From positions 1-8,322 of the forward strand of contig CAKXXW010000051.1 in NCBI GenBank assembly GCA_934378145.1: 8,322 nt of DNA. Direction: 5' to 3'. The translations under genes and the position numbers were made by a program. This DNA is from an uncultured Eubacteriales bacterium. Its GTDB lineage: Bacteria; Bacillota; Clostridia; Oscillospirales; CAG-272. Position 1 is the first letter of the stretch. Every line of letters starts with the position of its first letter. Positions 1 through 5,255 of this stretch are shown one piece after another. The notes under the pieces are model-generated. The model searched no databases. It had not been told where the DNA came from and saw only the letters and a program-made list of their open reading frames with translations.

Positions 1-61
1 GCTCAAGGCAGCCTACATGCAGTGTGTCGGTGCGGAGGTGGAAGTCCTTATCAAATCTCAT
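1..61 (-). CDS. 5' fragment of a minus-strand protein, possibly a family 2 glycoside hydrolase
   Basis: Only the first 20 codons are in the window; the gene runs off the left edge. The visible N-terminus reads MRFDKDFHLRTDTLHVGCLE. The start is ATG at 61-59, preceded by AAAGGA about 10 nt upstream and by a near-consensus promoter on the same strand, so a real start is well supported. The 'TLHVGC' stretch resembles the N-terminal 'LHVG(C/T)E.PRAY' pattern I associate with clostridial GH2 beta-galactosidase-like enzymes. Twenty residues are too few to assign a family, so the function is a suggestion and the existence of a gene is the firmer claim. A plus-strand reading frame ending at 83-85 also crosses this stretch, but it has no visible start and the promoter argues for the minus strand. 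Confidence 0.5.
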   Translation of the reverse strand, partial: MRFDKDFHLRTDTLHVGCLE

Positions 62-93
62 AGATATCTGATCCTTTCAGTTTGATTGAGATA

Positions 94-122
94 ATGATAC
101 CACTTCGGGCGCCTTATGTCAA
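94..122 (-). promoter_or_regulatory. Sigma-A type promoter for the left-edge minus-strand gene
   Basis: On the minus strand, TTGACA (plus positions 122-117) is followed after a 17-nt spacer by TATCAT (99-94). The predicted transcription start is near 87, giving a leader of roughly 25 nt before the ATG at 61. The -35 box abuts the T-tract of the terminator of the neighbouring small gene, so the two minus-strand genes appear to be separate transcription units. Confidence 0.8.
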
Positions 123-163
123 TAAAAACAAAGAAAAACGGACTGCAACGAGTGCAGTCCGTT
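121..163 (-). terminator. Intrinsic terminator of the small membrane protein gene
   Basis: An 11-bp perfect stem (137-147 paired with 153-163) with a 5-nt loop (148-152) is followed, reading the minus strand, by a T-rich tract (plus 121-137). It lies 13 nt beyond the stop codon of the minus-strand small gene. This is a textbook rho-independent terminator for that gene. Confidence 0.88.
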
Positions 164-176
164 CGGGGTGATAAAA

Positions 177-380
177 TTATTCGGCGTCGGCTTCTTCAGC
201 GGTCTTATCTTCGTCGTCGAGGACGCAGATGTCGCAGTCGTCAAGCTCTTCGCTGCACTTGCAGGCCTTTTTCTTCTTCATCAGCTTAACGGCAAGGAAT
301 GCACCCGCCGCGAGAACAGCTACGGTAGCCGCCACGATTCCGATCACGAGACCCCAATTTGTTTTTTTGTTTTCTTCCAT
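177..380 (-). CDS. Small single-pass membrane protein with Cys-rich motif and acidic tail
   Basis: A 67-residue protein of unknown function. The start chosen is the ATG at 380-378, because a perfect AAAGGAGG lies 8 nt upstream; a longer reading from 416 would place this ribosome binding site inside the coding region. Residues 1-9 are a short polar N-terminus. Residues about 10-31 form one hydrophobic Gly/Ala/Val-rich transmembrane helix. A basic cluster (K32, K35-K38) follows and suggests the C-terminal part lies in the cytoplasm. The tail has four cysteines (C40, C42, C49, C52; CxC-x6-CxxC) and ends in a run rich in Asp and Glu. The cysteines could bind a metal or form a redox pair, but that is inference. 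It has its own promoter and terminator, so it is an independent monocistronic unit divergent from prmC. I do not recognise a named family. Confidence 0.8.
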   Translation of the reverse strand: MEENKKTNWGLVIGIVAATVAVLAAGAFLAVKLMKKKKACKCSEELDDCDICVLDDEDKTAEEADAE

Positions 381-432
381 CTCAATTTCCTCCTTTGAAA
401 TAAATATTTTAATCAAAATGATTTCTGCATAC

Positions 433-460
433 AGTATATCACATTTTTCGCCGAATTCAA
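433..460 (-). promoter_or_regulatory. Promoter of the small membrane protein gene
   Basis: On the minus strand, TTGAAT (plus 460-455) and TATACT (438-433) are separated by 16 nt. The predicted start of transcription is near 426, leaving a leader of about 45 nt before the ATG at 380. The leader contains a small inverted repeat (AATCA and TGATT arms, plus 411-423), which could be an operator or chance in AT-rich DNA. Confidence 0.65.
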
Positions 461-519
461 TATGATTCCAAAATTTTTTACATTTTTTTCGAACTTCGGG
501 GTGTTATGGGGGAAAATTC

Positions 520-542
520 TGCTATAATATAATAGAGGTGAT
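520..542 (+). promoter_or_regulatory. Extended -10 promoter and ribosome binding site of prmC
   Basis: TG (520-521), one base, then TATAAT (523-528) forms an extended -10 element. No convincing -35 box is seen at the right distance, which is common for extended -10 promoters. The ribosome binding site GAGGTGAT (535-542) matches the 3' end of 16S rRNA and begins only about 7 nt after the -10 box. The leader must therefore be extremely short, or transcription may start just upstream of or within the ribosome binding site. A further promoter outside this stretch cannot be excluded. Confidence 0.55.
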
Positions 543-544
543 TT

Positions 545-1375
545 TTGTTGACATATTCGGAGATCTGCAAACGGCTGGAGGCGGTCGGTATTGAGGATCC
601 GTCGCATGAGGCGACGATCCTTCTGTGCCATTTCTGCCCGGTACCGCGCGAGGAGCTGCCGTTTCGGAGAAATGAGGATTTTGCCTCACCCGAGCTTGCC
701 TCGGCGGTGAAGAAGAGGGAAGCGCGTTACCCGCTTCAGTATATAATCGGCGAATGGCTCTTCTGTGATGAGAGCTACCGCGTCGGAGAGGGATGCCTTA
801 TCCCGCGGAGCGAGACAGAGCTTCTCGTGATGCGCGCCTGCGAGCTTCTGCCGCGAGGGGCGCGGTTTCTCGATCTCTGCACAGGCAGCGGCTGTATCGC
901 CGTTTCGGTGCTTAAGAGAAGGCCCGACTGCACGGCTGTCGGCGTTGATGTTTCTGCCATGGCGCTCAGATATGCGTCCGAGAACGCAAGGCGGAACGGA
1001 GTTACCGACAGGGTCACCTTCACGGAAGCCGACATTCTTGATCCCGCCGTGCCGGAAAAGCTGTTTTCTGACGGGGGCTTTGCGGCGATACTTTCAAATC
1101 CGCCTTACATAAAGTGCAGTGCGGCTTCGGAGCTTGAACCCGAGCTGTCGTTTGAGCCGGCGCTGGCTCTTTTCGGCGGAGAGGACGGATTGGTCTTTTA
1201 CCGTGCCGCCGTTTCGGGCTTCCTCCCTTATGTTATGAAGGGCGGCTTTGCTTTGTTCGAGATAGGCTACGATCTCGGTGAGGATATGAGGAAGCTCTGC
1301 GCAGAGAACGGCTATGAATGTAAGGTTGAAAAGGATCTTGCCGGGCTTGACAGGCTCGTTTATGTAAAACTTTGA
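545..1375 (+). CDS. prmC: Release factor glutamine methyltransferase PrmC
   Basis: PrmC transfers a methyl group from S-adenosylmethionine to the glutamine of the GGQ motif in release factors RF1 and RF2, which speeds peptide release in the cytoplasm. The 276 residues match the usual family length. An N-terminal helical domain (about 1-75) ends in 'PLQYIIGEW', followed by 'IPRSETELLV' (86-95), the family signature. The Rossmann methyltransferase core has the SAM-binding loop 'DLCTGSGCIAVS' (110-121), the acidic residue in 'GVDVS' (133-137), and the catalytic 'NPPY' (185-188) that holds the target glutamine. There are two adjacent TTG codons (545 and 548). Either fits the ribosome binding site, and 548 would give slightly better spacing, removing one residue. 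The usual neighbour prfA is absent here; ddl follows instead. The assignment is very secure. Confidence 0.96.
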   Translation: MLTYSEICKRLEAVGIEDPSHEATILLCHFCPVPREELPFRRNEDFASPELASAVKKREARYPLQYIIGEWLFCDESYRVGEGCLIPRSETELLVMRACELLPRGARFLDLCTGSGCIAVSVLKRRPDCTAVGVDVSAMALRYASENARRNGVTDRVTFTEADILDPAVPEKLFSDGGFAAILSNPPYIKCSAASELEPELSFEPALALFGGEDGLVFYRAAVSGFLPYVMKGGFALFEIGYDLGEDMRKLCAENGYECKVEKDLAGLDRLVYVKL

Positions 1376-1405
1376 TATGTCAGAAACGCGCTTTTTGCGT
1401 ATAAT
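1376..1405 (+). promoter_or_regulatory. Possible secondary promoter for ddl
   Basis: TATAAT (1400-1405) lies between the prmC stop and the probable ddl start. The best upstream partner is TATGTC (1376-1381) at an 18-nt spacer, a weak -35 box. If used, transcription would start near 1412, upstream of the TTG at 1440 but downstream of the ATG at 1377. This supports the shorter Ddl. The lack of a good -35 keeps confidence low. Confidence 0.4.
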
Positions 1406-1439
1406 GGAAAAAAACACTTATGCTTTGGGGGATAATAAA

Positions 1440-2495
1440 TTGAAAATAGCAGTGCTTGCGGGCGGACTTTCGCCCGAACGCGATGTTTCGCTGGCGTCGG
1501 GTGCGCTCATCGCCCGCGCGCTCATCGACGGGGGATACGAGGTCGCCCTTGCCGATGTATATATGGGTATAAAGGGTGAGGTATCCGACTTCGACTCACT
1601 TTTCACGAGGGAAAAGCCGGGGCTTTACATAATCGACAGCCGTGAGCCGGACCTTGAGGCTCTTATCGCCTCGAACGGCGGAAGGCGCGCGCCGGTCGGC
1701 GAAAATATAATTGAGCTTTGCCGCTCCGCCGATGTCGTTTTCCTTGCGCTTCACGGGGGAATGGGTGAGAACGGTCAGCTTCAGGCGACTCTTGACAGCT
1801 TTGATATATGCTATACGGGGTCGGGGTACGGCGCATGCTTTATGGCTATGGATAAGGCGGTCACGCGGCGTGTGCTTGCCGCGGACGGAGTGCCTATGGC
1901 AGAGGGCTTTTCGGCTCGGGCGTCTTCTCTCGATGCCGATGAGATCATCTCGCGCGTCGGACTGCCCTGTGTCGTGAAGCCGAATTCCTGCGGCTCGAGC
2001 GTCGGAGTCTCGATCGTCGACACAAAGGAAGAGCTTGAAGCGGCGATCGGAGCCGCGGCGGCGTTTGACGATATTGCGGTCATCGAAAAGAAGATCGTCG
2101 GGCGCGAGTTCTCGGTCGGAATACTTGAGGGCAGGGCGCTTCCGGCTATCGAAATAATACCCGTGAGCGGTTTTTATGACTACAAGAACAAGTATCAGGG
2201 GGGCTGTACGCGCGAGATCTGTCCGGCGGAACTTACCGAAGCCGAGGCCGCCGAGGCGGCGTCGGTCGCACTTGCCGCTTTCGATGCACTGAGGCTTGAG
2301 GGCTACGCCCGGGTCGATGTGATGCAGGACAGCGGAACGGGACGCTTTTATTGCCTTGAGGCAAACGCGCTCCCCGGAATGACACCGACGAGCCTTCTCC
2401 CGCAGGAGGCGGCGGCAGCCGGTATCGGATATATAGAGCTTTGCCGCAGGATAGTTGACGCCGCAATAGCCAAAAAAGAAAAAAGAAAGGCTTAA
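1440..2495 (+). CDS. ddl: D-alanine--D-alanine ligase (Ddl)
   Basis: Ddl is an ATP-grasp enzyme that joins two D-alanines in the cytoplasm for the peptidoglycan precursor UDP-MurNAc-pentapeptide. From TTG 1440 it has 351 residues. The start places 'MKIAVLAGGLSPERDVSLASG' at the N-terminus, as in other Ddl proteins; a frame from ATG 1377 or 1404 would add 21 or 12 residues without family similarity. GGGGG (1427-1431) is a modest ribosome binding site. Motifs: first D-Ala-site Glu in 'SPERDVS' (E13), 'HGGMGENG' (105-112), ATP-grasp loop 'PNSCGSSVG' (181-189), 'FYDYKNKY' (245-252) with the Tyr typical of D-Ala-D-Ala rather than D-Ala-D-lactate ligases, 'RVDV' (291-294) and metal-binding 'LEANALPGMT' (306-315). 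It follows prmC by 64 nt and could be cotranscribed or use its own promoter. Function is secure; the start is less so. Confidence 0.93.
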   Translation: MKIAVLAGGLSPERDVSLASGALIARALIDGGYEVALADVYMGIKGEVSDFDSLFTREKPGLYIIDSREPDLEALIASNGGRRAPVGENIIELCRSADVVFLALHGGMGENGQLQATLDSFDICYTGSGYGACFMAMDKAVTRRVLAADGVPMAEGFSARASSLDADEIISRVGLPCVVKPNSCGSSVGVSIVDTKEELEAAIGAAAAFDDIAVIEKKIVGREFSVGILEGRALPAIEIIPVSGFYDYKNKYQGGCTREICPAELTEAEAAEAASVALAAFDALRLEGYARVDVMQDSGTGRFYCLEANALPGMTPTSLLPQEAAAAGIGYIELCRRIVDAAIAKKEKRKA

Positions 2496-2530
2496 AATAG
2501 ATCATAAAGCGAAAAAATCGGCAAATGCTC

Positions 2531-2559
2531 TTGAAAAAATAAAAGTTATGGTTTATAAT
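2531..2559 (+). promoter_or_regulatory. Promoter of the ireB-ribF-dacA-like cluster
   Basis: TTGAAA (2531-2536), a 17-nt spacer, and TATAAT (2554-2559) form a near-consensus housekeeping promoter. Transcription would start near 2566, giving a leader of about 28 nt with AAGGAGG (2579-2585) 8 nt before the ireB ATG. No terminator for ddl is visible between 2496 and 2530, so some read-through from ddl is possible. Confidence 0.82.
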
Positions 2560-2593
2560 GTAACCAAAGGAAGGTCAAAAAGGAGGATTATCC

Positions 2594-2854
2594 ATGCCTG
2601 CCATAAACAAAAACGGTCAGACCCAGAGATTCCCGACTCAGCACGACGGCAATGAACAGATGAAGGAGATACTTCAGAACATCTATGCCGCGCTGAAGGA
2701 GAAGGGATACAATCCGGTCAACCAGATAGTCGGCTATCTTCTGACCGAGGATCCGACCTACATCACGAATTATAAGAATGCAAGAGCGCTTGTCCGTCAT
2801 ATCGACCGCGACGAGCTGCTTAATGAACTTGTCAGAAATTATCTTGATGTCTGA
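2594..2854 (+). CDS. ireB: IreB family regulatory phosphoprotein (UPF0297)
   Basis: An 86-residue cytoplasmic protein. In Enterococcus faecalis IreB is phosphorylated on N-terminal threonines by the PASTA-domain Ser/Thr kinase IreK and acts as a negative regulator of cephalosporin resistance; family members form small helical dimers. The body matches the family closely: 'EILQNIYAALKEKGYNPVNQIVGYLLTEDPTYITNYKNARALVRHIDRDELLNELVRNYL' features, notably 'EKGYNPVNQIVGYLL' (36-50) and 'DPTYIT' (53-58). The N-terminal extension has T10 and T15; T10 in 'QTQRF' aligns with the 'ETVRF' threonine of the enterococcal protein, so it is the likely phosphosite (inference). The start has AAGGAGG at 8 nt. Usual neighbours alaS and ruvX are absent; instead the stop codon overlaps the ribF start by one base. 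Confidence 0.95.
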   Translation: MPAINKNGQTQRFPTQHDGNEQMKEILQNIYAALKEKGYNPVNQIVGYLLTEDPTYITNYKNARALVRHIDRDELLNELVRNYLDV

Positions 2855-3801
2855 TGCTTGAATTTATAGACCTGCACACGGGGAGTGCGCTTGTGCGGCG
2901 ACCTCCTTTTGTGCTTTGTCTCGGCAATTTCGACGGAGTCCACCGCGGGCATATGGCTCTTGTCGGCAGGACACTTGAGGAGAAGGCGGAACTGTCGGAA
3001 AAATATCCTTCGATACTCGGCGGAGCGTGGTGCTTTCGGCAACCGCCCGCCGATTTTTTATCGGGGGCACCGTCGCTACGGATAACCTCTACCGAGGAAA
3101 AACTGAGGCTTTTCGCAAAGGCGGGGCTTGATGCGGTGATACTTGCCGATTTCCCCGAATGTCGCGATATGTCGCCGGAAGCCTTCGTCACCGGAATGCT
3201 CGGAGAGATGTGCAACTGCAAAAAGGCTGTCTGCGGCTTCAATTTCCGCTTCGGACAGGGAGGAAAAGGTACGCCCGATCTGCTTTCGGCTCTGACCGAG
3301 GGATATTCGGAGCTTGATCCCGTGAAGGTCGGCGGCGTGACCGTAAGCTCGAGCGCCATAAGAAGGCTGATACTCTCGGGCGATGTCGGATCGGCGGCTG
3401 AAATGCTCGGAAGACCTTTTTCGGTCTTTTTGCCGGTCGTGCACGGAAAAAGGCTCGGCAGAACGCTCGGTCTGCCAACCGTAAACCAGCACTTCGGTGC
3501 GCACGATCTGATCCCCGCGCACGGGGTCTATGCCGCGCTTGCCGAGACCGATGACGGAAAGACCTATCCCGCAGCCGTGAATGTCGGCATGAATCCTACC
3601 GTCAAGGATGACGCGACGGTCGTATGCGAGTCGCACCTGCTCGGCTTTTCGGGCGAGATATACGGCGAGCGGGTGAGAGTGAGCTTTCTTTCCCGCCTGC
3701 GCGGGGAGAAAAAATTCGGCGGCACGGATGAGCTTGCCGCCGCGATAAGAAAAGATATAGAAAACGCGGAGAAATACTTCGCGGATCATAATATCCCATA
3801 A
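2854..3801 (+). CDS. ribF: Bifunctional riboflavin kinase / FAD synthetase RibF
   Basis: RibF converts riboflavin to FMN and FMN to FAD in the cytoplasm. The 315 residues fit the bacterial two-domain enzyme. The N-terminal nucleotidyltransferase domain (about 1-185) carries 'GNFDGVHRGH' (24-33), 'GFNFRFGQGG' (128-137) and 'SSSAIR' (165-170). The C-terminal kinase domain (about 186-310) carries 'HGKRLGRTLGLPTVN' (197-211), 'HGVYA' (223-227), 'NVGMNPT' (243-249), catalytic Glu in 'CESHLL' (E259) and 'GEKKFGGTDELAAAI' (284-298). The usual 'PHP' of the first domain reads 'RQPP' (62-65), a small deviation. The ATG shares one base with the ireB stop, so translation is probably coupled and no separate ribosome binding site is evident. 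It precedes the dacA-like gene by 31 nt in the same orientation. Confidence 0.95.
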   Translation: MLEFIDLHTGSALVRRPPFVLCLGNFDGVHRGHMALVGRTLEEKAELSEKYPSILGGAWCFRQPPADFLSGAPSLRITSTEEKLRLFAKAGLDAVILADFPECRDMSPEAFVTGMLGEMCNCKKAVCGFNFRFGQGGKGTPDLLSALTEGYSELDPVKVGGVTVSSSAIRRLILSGDVGSAAEMLGRPFSVFLPVVHGKRLGRTLGLPTVNQHFGAHDLIPAHGVYAALAETDDGKTYPAAVNVGMNPTVKDDATVVCESHLLGFSGEIYGERVRVSFLSRLRGEKKFGGTDELAAAIRKDIENAEKYFADHNIP

Positions 3802-3832
3802 TATCCGCTGAGGCGGACAAAACGGAGCCGGA

Positions 3833-5185
3833 ATGAAAAACGCGGTCGGAAAGGTAAAGAGAGATCTTCCGCGCAGAGTTTCTGCGCTCCTTTTTGCCTG
3901 CCTTTTCTGTTTTCTGTCGGTGATGTTTCCGGCGACGGCGGAGCCGGTAAGTGAGGTATCGGTTCCCGACGCCTCCTGCTGCTTCGGTTTTGCGCTGTTT
4001 GAAACGGGGGCGGGAGGGCTCCTGTTCGGGAAAAATTACGATGAGCCGATAAGACCCGGTCCGACCGTGAAGCTGATGACCGGACTTATCGCCTGCGAGA
4101 GCTTCGGAGATGATCCGGAGGGCGAGGTGACGATCCCCGAAAGCGCTCTGATAAGCGTCTCGGGGAGGTCGGCCGGACTTTCTCCCGGGCAGAAGATAAA
4201 GAAAAAGGAGCTTATAACGCTTCTGCTCTCGGGTGGCTTCAACGACGCCGCGAATGCGGTCGCGATACTTGTTTCGGGTGGTACGGCAGGTTTTGTCGAC
4301 CTTATGAACGACCGCGCCGTGAGGCTCGGAATGCGTTCGACGGTGTATATGAATGCGACGGGGCTTGACGACGATCTGATGTATACGACGGTGCGCGACA
4401 CGGTCACGCTTGCCGAAGCCGCCGCCGAAAACGAGCTGTTCCTTGAATGTTCGGGCAAGGCATCGTTTACATACACGCTTGCGGACGGGGAGAAGAAGAG
4501 CGCGAAGAATCCGAACATCCTGCTCTCGGACAGAACGGAATATTACTGCCGCAGCGCGCGCGGGCTGAATGCCGGATATACCGACAGGGCGGGGTACTGC
4601 GCAGTCACCTTTGCGACATACAAGGGCGCCTCGTATATCTGCGTCGCGATGGGCGGAAATTCGGGGGAGAACGCGCATTTTGCCCTCATTCAGAACTATT
4701 TGCAGTGGGCTTTCGAAAGCTATTTCATGCGAAGCGTTATGGCGGAAAAGGAGAAGGTCGGCACCCTTCCGGTGAGCCTTTCGGATACGGACACCGAGGT
4801 CGGGCTGATGCTTTCGGAGGATCTTTCGGTACTTGAAGCCCTCGGCGGTGAGTGGAAGAGCTACTCATACAGCCGGCGCGATTTTTCGGAGAGCCTTGAG
4901 GCTCCCCTGAAAGTCGGAGACAGGGTCGGATATATGACCGCGTGGGACGGAGAAAAGCTCGTCGCGGTCGCCGATATTACGGTCACCTCCGATGTTTCGA
5001 GAAGTCCCGTGCTTTCGGTCATCGAGGGCGCGAAGGCTTATCTCACCGGCAGAGCCTTCCGCGCGACGCTTGTGAGCGCCGCTGTTCTGATCATAGCGCT
5101 GTTCGCCTTTCCGCGCATCGCACTCGCAATAAGACAGAGAAGACGGAAATATGTGCGACACAGGGGCGGATTCAGGCTAAGATAA
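3833..5185 (+). CDS. Peptidase S11 (D,D-carboxypeptidase, DacA/DacF-like) protein with all three catalytic motifs lost
   Basis: A 450-residue protein with the layout of a low-molecular-weight penicillin-binding protein. It has a signal peptide (basic 1-15, hydrophobic 17-33, likely cleavage after A34-T35-A36), an S11 domain (about 48-300), a PBP5-type C-terminal beta domain (about 302-388), a transmembrane anchor (411-433) and a basic tail. Active members trim the terminal D-Ala of peptidoglycan. Here SxxK reads P77-T-V-K80, SxN reads G135-F-N137, and KTG reads N246-A-G248. Flanking signatures are intact and align without gaps: 'LMTGLIA', 'NDAANAVA', 'LMNDRAVRLGM', 'TGLDDDLMYTTVRD' and 'GYTDRAGYC'. 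The nucleophile serine and the KTG lysine are absent, so carboxypeptidase activity and acylation by penicillin are unlikely. The frame is uninterrupted, arguing against a decaying gene. A weak GGAG lies 5 nt before ATG. It is probably cotranscribed with ireB and ribF. A sensory, scaffold or peptidoglycan-binding role is inference. Confidence 0.9.
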   Translation: MKNAVGKVKRDLPRRVSALLFACLFCFLSVMFPATAEPVSEVSVPDASCCFGFALFETGAGGLLFGKNYDEPIRPGPTVKLMTGLIACESFGDDPEGEVTIPESALISVSGRSAGLSPGQKIKKKELITLLLSGGFNDAANAVAILVSGGTAGFVDLMNDRAVRLGMRSTVYMNATGLDDDLMYTTVRDTVTLAEAAAENELFLECSGKASFTYTLADGEKKSAKNPNILLSDRTEYYCRSARGLNAGYTDRAGYCAVTFATYKGASYICVAMGGNSGENAHFALIQNYLQWAFESYFMRSVMAEKEKVGTLPVSLSDTDTEVGLMLSEDLSVLEALGGEWKSYSYSRRDFSESLEAPLKVGDRVGYMTAWDGEKLVAVADITVTSDVSRSPVLSVIEGAKAYLTGRAFRATLVSAAVLIIALFAFPRIALAIRQRRRKYVRHRGGFRLR

Positions 5186-5206
5186 TAGCCGTATACTGAA
5201 TAAAAT

Positions 5207-5255
5207 AATTCCTTCGGTAAATCCTAATAAAAAAGGATACCGGAGGAATTTTTTT
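5207..5255 (+). promoter_or_regulatory. Terminator-like hairpin that buries the ribosome binding site of the next gene
   Basis: The 5' arm (5207-5218 plus 5221-5224) pairs with 5235-5250: 12 bp including one G-U, a 2-nt bulge, then 4 bp, with a 10-nt loop (5225-5234). A T-tract (5249-5255) follows directly, so this has the form of an intrinsic terminator for the dacA-like gene ending at 5185. The 3' arm contains the GGAGG (5242-5246) that serves the GTG at 5256. A folded transcript would therefore be both prone to termination and poor in initiation. An A-run at 5202-5205 can also pair with the T-tract. Whether this is simple punctuation or a regulatory attenuator cannot be decided from sequence. 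Confidence 0.75.

Noticed and set aside
2..85. A plus-strand open frame ending in TGA at 83-85, as if the end of a gene from the left.
   Set aside because: It has no start in the window, and the minus-strand promoter, ribosome binding site and ATG explain the same stretch better.
3602..4678. A 358-codon open frame on the minus strand opposite ribF and the dacA-like gene.
   Set aside because: Its translation is Arg-rich and low in family-like features, typical of the complement of GC-biased genes. The opposite strand carries clear motifs.
5192..5197. TATACT as a promoter -10 for the oxidoreductase gene.
   Set aside because: No acceptable -35 box is found at 15-19 nt upstream.
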